Of a DNA stretch of 33,089 bases, positions 1 to 7,384 are shown piece by piece. A model generated the notes under the pieces. It searched no databases and was not told the DNA's origin. It was given only the letters and a program-made list of their open reading frames with translations. The translations under genes and the position numbers were made by a program. The stretch covers positions 1 through 33,089 of the forward strand of contig JALORF010000013.1 of the NCBI GenBank assembly GCA_025459195.1, given 5' to 3'. Origin of the DNA: Beijerinckiaceae bacterium. GTDB lineage: Bacteria > Pseudomonadota > Alphaproteobacteria > Rhizobiales > Beijerinckiaceae. The first letter of the stretch is position 1, and each line of letters starts with the position of its first letter.

Positions 1-1
1 C

Positions 2-703
2 CTGCTCGGTGCCCTCAATGCCGAACGCGCGGCGCGCCGCGCCTGCGTCCTGATCACCGCATTGGACGGCGGGGCGCAAAGACTGGTGCTGGAAAGCGAC
101 TTGGTGCGCGAGCCGCTGCTCTCTGATCCGCTCTGGCCGGTCCTGCGGGAGAGCTTCCGGAGTGGCAAGAGCGGCACCGTCGAGCATGATGGCAAGGCGC
201 TGTTCCTGAATGTGCAGGTGCCACCGGTGAAGCTGGTGGTGACCGGAGCCGTCCACATCAGCCAAGCCCTTGTGCCGATGGCGCGGGAACTGGCGCTGGA
301 TCTGGTGGTGATCGATCCGCGCACGGCCTTTGCTTCGCCGGAGCGCTTTCCGGGTGTGCGGCTGATTGCCGATTGGCCGGATGCTGCACTGAAGCAGGTG
401 CCGCTCGACCGCTACACCGCCTTTGTTGCGCTCACCCACGATCCCAAGATCGACGACCCGGCGCTGGAAGCAGCGCTCAGGTCCGAGTGCTTCTATGTGG
501 GGGCGCTTGGTTCGCGCAAGACTCATGCCCGGCGCGTCGAGCGCTTGCAGGCAGCCGGTTTCAGCGCCGATGACATCGCGCGAATCCGCGCTCCGATCGG
601 GCTCAATATCGGGGCGGTCAGTCCGGCGGAGATCGCGCTGTCGATTGCCGGCGAGATCGTGGCGACACTGCGTGCCGAGCGTGTGGCGCTGAAGGCCGTG
701 TGA
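2..703 (+). CDS. xdhC: XdhC family molybdenum cofactor insertion protein (5' end cut by window)
   Basis: XdhC-family proteins bind molybdenum cofactor, protect it, help its sulfuration and pass it to apo-xanthine dehydrogenase or related molybdenum hydroxylases in the cytoplasm. The frame is open from base 2 to the TGA at 701-703, giving 233 visible residues. The first visible residues (LLGALNAERAARR) look like the family's N-terminal helix, so probably only a few residues are missing. An N-terminal XdhC/CoxI domain is followed by a C-terminal Rossmann-type XdhC domain, with the typical stretch FYVGALGSRKTHARR and the ending PIGLNIGAVSPAEIALSI. An internal TTG at 62 is in frame but lies inside the N-terminal domain, so it is not the likely start. 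The next gene begins 4 nt downstream, which points to an operon and a shared role in cofactor supply. The target enzyme is not in the window. Confidence 0.88.
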   Translation: MLGALNAERAARRACVLITALDGGAQRLVLESDLVREPLLSDPLWPVLRESFRSGKSGTVEHDGKALFLNVQVPPVKLVVTGAVHISQALVPMARELALDLVVIDPRTAFASPERFPGVRLIADWPDAALKQVPLDRYTAFVALTHDPKIDDPALEAALRSECFYVGALGSRKTHARRVERLQAAGFSADDIARIRAPIGLNIGAVSPAEIALSIAGEIVATLRAERVALKAV

Positions 704-707
704 GGCG

Positions 708-2348
708 ATGCGGTTCGGGCCGATCCCCATTGAAGCGGCGCTTGGCGGCGTGGTTGCCCACGCGGTCCGTCATGGGGAATTCGTGCTGCGAAAAGGCGCG
801 ATCATCGGGCCCGAGCAGGTGGCGCAACTCCGGCAGGCTGGAGTGGCTGATATTGTCGTGGCCCTGGCCGAGCCCGGCGACCTTGGCGAAAACGACGCTG
901 CCGCCCAGCTTGCAGCGGCCTTTGCCGGTGCAGGGGTCACCATCGAAGCGCCATTCACCGGACGCTCCAACCTTTTTGCCCGCGAGGCCGGCCTGCTCAG
1001 GCTGGACGAGGCCGCGATCCACGCCATCAACACGATCGACGAGGCAATCACTCTTGCCACTTTGCCACCCATGCGCAGTGTCAAGGCCGGCGAGATGGTC
1101 GGCACGGTCAAGATCATCCCCTTTGCCGTGGCGGGTGTGCTGGTCGCAGAGGCACAGTCTCGCGCCCGGGCCGGCAGCCTGCCGCCAATCACGGTCGCAC
1201 CCTACCGGCCCTTGCGGGTTTCGGTGGTCTCGACCCTGCTGCCGGGTTTGAAGCCAGGCATCGTTGACAAGACGCTTGGCGTGCTGGCCGAGCGATTGCT
1301 GCCACTGGCAGGATCGCGGATTGTGAGCGAGGTGCGGATCGCCCATGTGCCGGACGCTCTGGCGCGCGCGCTGAGCGATGTTGCGGCAGCCGACACCGAT
1401 CTTGTGATCGTGTTCGGTGCCTCCGCCATCACCGACCGGCGCGATGTAATCCCTGCCGCAATCGAGGCGGCGGGTGGCCGGATCGACCATCTCGGAATGC
1501 CGGTGGATCCCGGCAACCTGCTGCTCATCGGCCAACTGGCGGGATTGCCGGTGATCGGCGCGCCAGGTTGCGCCCGAAGTCCGAAAGAGAACGGCTTTGA
1601 CTGGGTTCTGCAACGGATTGCGGCGGGACTGCCGGTGACCCGCGCGGACATCCAGCACATGGGGGTTGGCGGGCTTCTGATGGAGATCGTGTCGCGGCCA
1701 CAGCCGCGTGCGCCAGCCATGGCCGCGGGGCAATCCCGGATCGGGGCGGTGGTGCTGGCGGCTGGCCGATCGACCCGCATGGGCACGAACAAGCTGCTTG
1801 CTCCGCTCGCCGGAAAGCCGGTTGTCCGGCATGTGGTGGAAGCGGCACTTGCTTCACGCGCAAGGCCTGTCGTGGTCGTCACCGGGCACCAGCAAGCTGA
1901 GATCGAAGCGGCACTGCACGGGCTCGATGTCCGGTTTGTGCATAATGCTGCCTACGTCGATGGCATGTCGACATCGCTGAAAGCCGGGATGGCCTCGCTG
2001 CCCGGGGAGGATACTGGCTGTGTTGTCCTGCTTGGTGACATGCCATTGGTGAGACCGGCGATCATCGACCGGTTGATCGATAGTCATCTGGCGCAGCCGG
2101 CGGCCCGGGCGCTGGTGCCTGTGGCGGGCGGCAGACGCGGCAACCCCGTCTTGCTGACATCGTCGCTGCGCCCTGTGCTGGCGGGACTTGCCGGCGATGT
2201 CGGTGCCAGGGCGCTGCTTCAGGCGGCAGGCGATGACGTGCTCGATGTCATGGTGGGGGAAGACGAGGCCGTGCTGATCGACGTGGATACGCCCGAGGCC
2301 CTGGAGCGGGCGCGGTCACTGGCCGCGAATGCGCCGGAGGGTGGATAG
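708..2348 (+). CDS. Fused molybdopterin-binding (MoCF) / MocA-like molybdenum cofactor cytidylyltransferase
   Basis: The protein has 546 residues and two parts. Residues about 1-335 resemble the MoeA/MogA-type molybdopterin-binding fold, with a segment around residue 235 (VFGASAITDRRDVIP). Residues about 343-546 are a MobA/MocA-type nucleotidyltransferase: the nucleotide-binding motif VVLAAGRSTRMG with its following Lys lies at about 348-362, the metal-site motif LLGDMPL at about 441-447, and GGRRGNPVLL and DIDTPEA-like elements (here IDVDTPEA) follow. MocA transfers CMP from CTP to molybdenum cofactor to make the cytosine-dinucleotide form used by xanthine and CO dehydrogenase-type enzymes. 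Placement directly after xdhC (4 nt gap) fits that route. Such fusions are annotated in alphaproteobacteria as molybdopterin-binding/glycosyltransferase family 2 proteins; the exact job of the N-terminal half is inferred. The gene ends 26 nt from the convergent GGDEF-EAL gene. Confidence 0.85.
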   Translation: MRFGPIPIEAALGGVVAHAVRHGEFVLRKGAIIGPEQVAQLRQAGVADIVVALAEPGDLGENDAAAQLAAAFAGAGVTIEAPFTGRSNLFAREAGLLRLDEAAIHAINTIDEAITLATLPPMRSVKAGEMVGTVKIIPFAVAGVLVAEAQSRARAGSLPPITVAPYRPLRVSVVSTLLPGLKPGIVDKTLGVLAERLLPLAGSRIVSEVRIAHVPDALARALSDVAAADTDLVIVFGASAITDRRDVIPAAIEAAGGRIDHLGMPVDPGNLLLIGQLAGLPVIGAPGCARSPKENGFDWVLQRIAAGLPVTRADIQHMGVGGLLMEIVSRPQPRAPAMAAGQSRIGAVVLAAGRSTRMGTNKLLAPLAGKPVVRHVVEAALASRARPVVVVTGHQQAEIEAALHGLDVRFVHNAAYVDGMSTSLKAGMASLPGEDTGCVVLLGDMPLVRPAIIDRLIDSHLAQPAARALVPVAGGRRGNPVLLTSSLRPVLAGLAGDVGARALLQAAGDDVLDVMVGEDEAVLIDVDTPEALERARSLAANAPEGG

Positions 2349-2374
2349 CCGACAGGGCTGTGCGGTTCGTCCGC

Positions 2375-4579
2375 TCAGGCTGCCTTTGCGAAGCGACCGC
2401 CGTCTGCCAGCATGGCATCGATGTGGTCGGCGGTGACCGGCCGCGAGAACAGGTAGCCTTGCAGTTCGTGGCAACCGACCGCCTGAAGGAAGCGATGCTG
2501 CTCTTCGGTCTCGATGCCTTCGGCGCAGACGATGAGGCCGAGCGCACGGCCCAGATGCACAACCGAGTGGACCAGAATGGCCGACTCACCCGTGGTTTCC
2601 ATCGATTCCAAGAATGAGCGGTCGATCTTGATCTTGTCGAAGGAGAAGCGGCGCAGATAGATCAGCGACGAATAGCCGGTGCCGAAATCATCGAGCGCCA
2701 GACTGATACCATGCTGGCGCAACTGTGCGATGGCGTCCTCGGCCTTCTCCTCGTCCTCGACGATCATGCCCTCGGTCAGTTCCAGTTCCAGCCGGGTGAG
2801 ATCGAAGCCCACCGCATTGACCGAGGCCACCAGATCGCGTGCGAAATTCGGCTGCTTGAACTGGGCCGCCGAGACATTGACGGCGACGCGCAGGCTGCCC
2901 CAGCGCTGGCCATCCTCGCAGGCGCGGCGCAGAACCCAGTTGCTGAGCGGCACGATCAACCCGCGCTGTTCGGCGAGTGCGATGAACTCGAGCGGCGGGA
3001 TCAGCCCGCGCACCGGGTGACGCCAGCGCACCAGCGCCTCAACCCCGAGAATCCGGAGGCCGTCCGCGGAAACCTGCGGCTGATAGTGCAGTTCAAGCTG
3101 GTCGTTGGCGATGGCATCGCGCAATTCTTCCTCGACCAGTTGCTTCATCTTCATGTTGGCGTCGAGGGTGCGCTCGAAGAAGCGATGCCGGTTGCGGCCG
3201 TCATTCTTGGCTTCATAGAGCGCGCTGTCGGCGAGCTTCATCAGCGCTTCCATGTCGGCATCCTCGTGCGGTGCCAGCACGATGCCGATGGAACACCCGA
3301 TGCTGATTTCCGCCCCGCCAATCTGGATCGGTTGACTCAGCACCTCGCGCAGGCGGATGGCCAGGGCCGCTGCCTCATGGCTGGTTTCCGTCGCGATCTG
3401 GACGACGCCGAACTCGTCACCACCAAGGCGCGCCACGACGTCGGCACCGCGCACCGTGTCGGAAATGCGCCGGGCCGCCTCGCGGATGACGGCATCGCCC
3501 GCCTGGTGGCCGAGCGTGTCGTTGACCTCCTTGAAGCGGTCAAGATCGATCAGGTGCAAGGCAAAGCCGCCGTGACTGCGCTTGCTGCGCTCAATCTCTT
3601 CTGTCAGCCGCTGGCTGAAGCTCAGGCGGTTGAGCAGGCCGGAGAGGTGATCGTTGCTGGCAAGGCGATTGGCCTTCTCCTCCTCGCGCGACATCTCGGC
3701 ACCGAGCTTGCGCAACCGGTCGAACAGAACGCCAAAGGCTGCGGCAATGGCGACAATGCCGGTGACGATCATCATCAGCAGGTTGGGAAGCAAGGCAGCG
3801 CCCGGCCGTTCCGGTTCCCAGGAGAGGAAACCGACGCGGTTGCTCTCGGCATCGAGGATGTTCATCGCAAAGGTCGGGACGTGCGCTTCGCCGGTGCGGA
3901 AGCGCAGTTGCGCCAGCCCATAGCGCTTGCCGATCTCGCGCAGGGTGTTGTCGGCCAGGCTCCTGATCGCGATGACCATATCGGCCTGCTGGCTGCCGCC
4001 GTCTGCTGCCGACCTGACCGGAACCACGGAGGCGAGCGCGAGCGTCGAGCCATCATGGATCAGGGCGGATGCGCCATATTCGCGCTCGAAGCCAGGGGAA
4101 GCCAGGTTGAAGCCGACATCGCGGGCCTGTGAGGGACGGCCAAGGCTGACCTGATTGATCAGGTGCTGCACCATCGGCTTCAGCAAACGGAAGCCTGCCG
4201 CACTGGCCGGCGTGCCGGCTTCGGCGCCGATGATGACGCCCTGCTGGGCGTCCAGCACGTAGATCGAATCGAAGCCGAAGAAGTGCCAGCCATTGTCGAG
4301 GCGTGATCTGAGTTCGCTGGTGCCCGACAGGCTGCTGCCGCCACCATAGCGCCCGGATTGCCCCGAGGCGATGATCGCGGCCTGATACTGCGCTTCGCTG
4401 AGCTCTGCCGCGACCGCCATCGACAATCGTGCCAACTGGTTATTAGTCGAGCTGCGGTTGGTTTCTTCGGTCAGCGTGATCAGGGTCGAGGTCATCAGCA
4501 CGATGACGCACAGGATGATGCCGCCCAACAAAATGGACGCGCGAGAAACGAACGCCGATGATCTCGATGAAAAAGACAA
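2375..4579 (-). CDS. Membrane-bound GGDEF-EAL protein (diguanylate cyclase/phosphodiesterase)
   Basis: This 734-residue protein should make and/or degrade the second messenger cyclic di-GMP. It has a first membrane helix at about residues 13-36, a periplasmic sensor region of about 220 residues (CHASE4-like in layout, not firmly assigned), a second helix at about 262-284, then GGDEF and EAL domains. The GGDEF motif is intact at 386-390 and the inhibitory I-site RGAD sits at 377-380 with the correct 5-residue spacing. The EAL motif is intact at 514-516 and the DDFGTGYSS element starts at about 630, so both activities look possible; which dominates cannot be read from sequence. The assigned start is a TTG without a clear Shine-Dalgarno, so the first few residues are uncertain. 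It lies 109 nt downstream of the Anbu gene on the same strand; co-transcription is possible but not shown. Confidence 0.9.
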   Translation of the reverse strand: MSFSSRSSAFVSRASILLGGIILCVIVLMTSTLITLTEETNRSSTNNQLARLSMAVAAELSEAQYQAAIIASGQSGRYGGGSSLSGTSELRSRLDNGWHFFGFDSIYVLDAQQGVIIGAEAGTPASAAGFRLLKPMVQHLINQVSLGRPSQARDVGFNLASPGFEREYGASALIHDGSTLALASVVPVRSAADGGSQQADMVIAIRSLADNTLREIGKRYGLAQLRFRTGEAHVPTFAMNILDAESNRVGFLSWEPERPGAALLPNLLMMIVTGIVAIAAAFGVLFDRLRKLGAEMSREEEKANRLASNDHLSGLLNRLSFSQRLTEEIERSKRSHGGFALHLIDLDRFKEVNDTLGHQAGDAVIREAARRISDTVRGADVVARLGGDEFGVVQIATETSHEAAALAIRLREVLSQPIQIGGAEISIGCSIGIVLAPHEDADMEALMKLADSALYEAKNDGRNRHRFFERTLDANMKMKQLVEEELRDAIANDQLELHYQPQVSADGLRILGVEALVRWRHPVRGLIPPLEFIALAEQRGLIVPLSNWVLRRACEDGQRWGSLRVAVNVSAAQFKQPNFARDLVASVNAVGFDLTRLELELTEGMIVEDEEKAEDAIAQLRQHGISLALDDFGTGYSSLIYLRRFSFDKIKIDRSFLESMETTGESAILVHSVVHLGRALGLIVCAEGIETEEQHRFLQAVGCHELQGYLFSRPVTADHIDAMLADGGRFAKAA

Positions 4580-4688
4580 AAGCAGCCACCACCACGAAGA
4601 ATCCGAGGAGAGACTGCGGCAAACACTTTAAGATGTTGTTGACGATAGCAGTGCCGGTGCAGGCAACATGGCGTCCGACCAGTCGCGA

Positions 4689-5438
4689 TCAACCGTCCTG
4701 GCGTGGCAGGTAGGGCGGGCGCGGAATGGCCATGTGGGCGGCCCGGAGCGCGGCCGACCAGCGCTCGCGCAGGTCATGGAAATAAGGTTCCCCGGCCTCG
4801 ATGCGGTGCACCAGTTCCGGCTTCAGCGCGTCGGCCCGCATCACCAGCACGTCGATGGGCAGCCCGACACCAAGATTGGAGCGCATGGTCGAGTCCATCG
4901 AGATCAGGGCGACCTTCAGCGCATCATAAAGCTGTGTCTGGTGGGTCACCGCCCGGTCGAGGATCGGTTTGCCATACTTGTGCTCTCCGACCTGGAGGAA
5001 CGGCGAATCAAGTCCGCATTCAATGAAGTTGCCGGCAGCGTAGATCATGTAGAGCCGCATCGGAGCGTTGCCGATCCGCCCGGCGAACAGGAAGGAGATG
5101 TCGAACTTGACGTTGGCTTCCTCCAGAGCCTGCGCGTCAAGCTGGTGCACCTTGCGAATGGCACGCCCGACAACCTGGGCGGCGCGGAACATCGTCGGTG
5201 CCGTCTCCAACGTTTCGAGTTCATCGGTGTCCGGATTGTGCACGCCCTCCTGAAGCAGCCCGAGAACCGTCTGCGTCACCGAAAGATTGCCGGCGGACGC
5301 CAGTGCGACGGTCCGGTCATGCGTGGTGAAGACATTGAGCTTGCGAAAGGTCGAGACATTGTCGAGGCCCGCATTGGTGCGGGTGTCGGCAATCATCACG
5401 AGGCCCTCGCGGACCAGTATCCCGGCGCAATATGTCAT
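4689..5438 (-). CDS. Anbu (ancestral beta subunit) proteasome-type protein
   Basis: The 249-residue product matches the Anbu family, proteasome/HslV-related N-terminal nucleophile hydrolases found in many proteobacteria. After removal of Met the protein would begin with Thr1 (MTYCAG), the expected nucleophile. Counting from that Thr, Asp17 lies in the motif IADTRTNAG and Lys32 in STFRKL, matching the catalytic Thr/Asp/Lys pattern of proteasome beta subunits. The ATG is preceded by a strong Shine-Dalgarno (GAGGTGA, about 5 nt away), so the start is firm. Anbu particles have been reported as open-ring or helical assemblies, and their substrate is unsettled. Here it is the last gene of the typical set ATP-grasp, alpha-E, transglutaminase-like, Anbu, 108 nt after the transglutaminase-like gene. 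Confidence 0.93.
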   Translation of the reverse strand: MTYCAGILVREGLVMIADTRTNAGLDNVSTFRKLNVFTTHDRTVALASAGNLSVTQTVLGLLQEGVHNPDTDELETLETAPTMFRAAQVVGRAIRKVHQLDAQALEEANVKFDISFLFAGRIGNAPMRLYMIYAAGNFIECGLDSPFLQVGEHKYGKPILDRAVTHQTQLYDALKVALISMDSTMRSNLGVGLPIDVLVMRADALKPELVHRIEAGEPYFHDLRERWSAALRAAHMAIPRPPYLPRQDG

Positions 5439-5546
5439 GGTTCACCTCGGCGGTTGCACCCGGCTGGTAGCACCGACGCAAGTGACTGGCCATGGGCAGG
5501 CGCAATCCGACGGCTTGCAGCGCGCGGCAGGGGGGTCGGCATGCGG

Positions 5547-6374
5547 CTACTGGTCGATCCGGATGACGCTCAGGGCCACATGGGCCGTCTCACCGCCGCC
5601 GCCGACGCGGGTCATGCGCACCGGCGCAACATCTGCATGGTCAAGGCCGACCGCAACCCGGACATGCCGATCGGTCGGGCACAGGTCGAGGCACGGATCA
5701 AAGCCGATCCAGCCAAAGCCGGGCACGTCGCTTTCGGCCCAGGCATGGCGCTCGGCAAGGCGCGGCACGGACGGATCCACCGGCTCTCGCTGCGGGGCCA
5801 GGTAGCCCATGACGAAGCGGGTGGGAATGCCAAGCTCGCGCGCGCAGACGCAGAACACGTGCACCATGTCGGCAGCGCTGCCGCTCCGTCGCGCGAAGGC
5901 TTCGCTGGCGGTCGTCGGTCTTGCATCCTGATCATCGGCAAGCGCTATCTCGCCATGCAGGGACGACATCAGCGCATGGAGCGTTTCGAGCGGCGTCTGC
6001 TCGGGTCTTGCCAGCTTGCGGGCAAAGATGATCAGCGCCTCGGCGGGCTGGGTGGCCTGCGTATGGCGCAGAAACACGCCGGACGGCACCACATCGGCCA
6101 CGCCGCGCACGAAGCCGGTGGTGTCGGTGGTCTCGATGATTCCGTCGATGCGGATGGCCAGATGATCGAAAGGGCCATCGGCCTGGAACTGGTGAACGAG
6201 ATTGCCGAACGCATCCTCGTCAGAGCGAAGGCGGCCGTCGATCGACGGCTCGATCCGCCAAGAGACCACGACCTGACCTTCATGGTCACGCGGCATGACC
6301 CTCAAGGCCTGCATGATCGAGCGCACGGGCGTCTCGTAGCGGTAGGCTGTCTCGTGGGAGATCCGGATACGCAC
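5547..6374 (-). CDS. Transglutaminase-like protein of the Anbu operon, apparently lacking the catalytic Cys
   Basis: The product has 275 residues from a GTG start at 6372-6374. The frame is open further upstream to an ATG at 6476, but that start would overlap the alpha-E gene; the GTG has a good Shine-Dalgarno and begins right at the conserved N-terminal strand VRIRISHETAYRY. An N-terminal beta domain is followed by a transglutaminase/papain-like core. The His (H210 in RHAWAE) and Asp (D226 in GFDPC) of the triad are present. At the place where family members usually show a G-x-Cys-x-D motif, this protein reads GSAADMVHVF, with Ala at 167. Two cysteines follow at 175 and 177 but are not in the canonical place. 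The protein may therefore be a non-catalytic or altered family member; the alignment is by eye. It is third in the Anbu operon, 52 nt after alpha-E. Confidence 0.87.
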   Translation of the reverse strand: MRIRISHETAYRYETPVRSIMQALRVMPRDHEGQVVVSWRIEPSIDGRLRSDEDAFGNLVHQFQADGPFDHLAIRIDGIIETTDTTGFVRGVADVVPSGVFLRHTQATQPAEALIIFARKLARPEQTPLETLHALMSSLHGEIALADDQDARPTTASEAFARRSGSAADMVHVFCVCARELGIPTRFVMGYLAPQREPVDPSVPRLAERHAWAESDVPGFGWIGFDPCLDLCPTDRHVRVAVGLDHADVAPVRMTRVGGGGETAHVALSVIRIDQ

Positions 6375-6382
6375 GGGCTCGA

Positions 6383-6391
6383 CCTTCTTCC
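6383..6391 (-). promoter_or_regulatory. Ribosome binding site deciding the GTG start of the transglutaminase-like gene
   Basis: On the minus strand the segment reads GGAAGAAGG and lies 8 nt upstream of the GTG at 6374-6372. No comparable site precedes the upstream ATG at 6476, which lies inside the alpha-E gene. This is the main reason for choosing the shorter protein. Confidence 0.6.
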
Positions 6392-6426
6392 GACAAAGGC
6401 TCCAGACCTGAGGCTCAGATATGGGC

Positions 6427-7368
6427 TCAGACCAGATACTGCTCCGAAATCGTGGAGCCAAGCCTGTTGTTGTCATCGATGAATTCGGTGATGAACTCGT
6501 GCAGGCCGTTATCGTAAATGTCGCCCATCTTGCGGTTGGCGAGCGTGCTCAACGTCTTGCGGGCCATGCGCTGCGAAGGGCCCTGGCGGCCATAGGTTTC
6601 CCCCAGCGCATCCAGAAAGCGGCTGATGTTCTCGTAGCAACTGGCAAAGGAGCGCGGCATCTGCCGGTTGAAGATCAACAGGTCTGCGACCAGCCAGGGC
6701 TTGATCGACTCGCGGTAAACCCAGTGATAGGCGGTCAGGGCCGAGACCTCGCGCAGGATGGTGGTCCACTGGAAGTAGTCCAGAGACCCGCCGACCCGCT
6801 CTGTCTCGGGCAGCAGGACGTGATACTTGACGTCGAGGATGCGGGCGGTGTTGTCAGCGCGCTCGACATAGACTCCAAGGCGCGAGAACCAGTAGGCATC
6901 CGAGCGCAACATCGTGCGGTAGGCCGAGCCGTCGAAGGTCAGAGACAGGGTTTTGACGAACTCGATGAAACGGCCGTAGTCATCGCGCGTCAGCTTGCGG
7001 CCGTCGTATTTCTTCAGTTCCAGCCAGGCGCTGTTGAGCGCATCCCACATCTCGTAGGTGAGCGCCGTGCGCACGGCACGGGCATTGGCGCGGGCAATCT
7101 CGATGCAGTTGCGGATCGAGGAGGGATTTTCCGAGCTGAAGCACAGGAACTGGTGAACATTGGCCTCATTCGCGGTCTGGTGATGCTGGCCGAACAGTTC
7201 GTCGCAACCGGCTGTCTTGACGCAGCTTTCCCACTCCGATGCTGCGCCGCCATAGCTCGATGGCAGGTTGGAGAGCCGTGTTGTCGCTTCAAGGATCCGG
7301 GCAAGGTATTCGGCGCGCTCGACATAGCGCGAAACCCAGTAAAGACTGTCTGCGGTGCGGGAGAGCAT
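6427..7368 (-). CDS. Alpha-E domain protein (DUF403 family) of the Anbu operon
   Basis: This 313-residue protein of the all-helical alpha-E family starts with the family's typical MLSRTADSLYWVSRYVERAE. The frame extends 32 codons upstream, but those codons overlap the ATP-grasp gene and do not resemble the family. The ATG at 7368 has an AGGA about 8 nt upstream and follows the ATP-grasp stop by 16 nt. Alpha-E proteins are genetically linked to circularly permuted ATP-grasp enzymes and are thought to act with them in making an unknown peptide or peptide-like product. No catalytic residues are established for the family, and none are claimed here. Its position between ATP-grasp and transglutaminase-like genes is the usual order. 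Confidence 0.92.
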   Translation of the reverse strand: MLSRTADSLYWVSRYVERAEYLARILEATTRLSNLPSSYGGAASEWESCVKTAGCDELFGQHHQTANEANVHQFLCFSSENPSSIRNCIEIARANARAVRTALTYEMWDALNSAWLELKKYDGRKLTRDDYGRFIEFVKTLSLTFDGSAYRTMLRSDAYWFSRLGVYVERADNTARILDVKYHVLLPETERVGGSLDYFQWTTILREVSALTAYHWVYRESIKPWLVADLLIFNRQMPRSFASCYENISRFLDALGETYGRQGPSQRMARKTLSTLANRKMGDIYDNGLHEFITEFIDDNNRLGSTISEQYLV

Positions 7369-7384
7369 GTGCGTTATCCTGTTC

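Noticed and set aside
4668-6482. A 604-codon plus-strand frame opposite Anbu and the transglutaminase-like gene
   Set aside because: Antisense shadow; the minus-strand frames have clear families, catalytic residues and ribosome binding sites.
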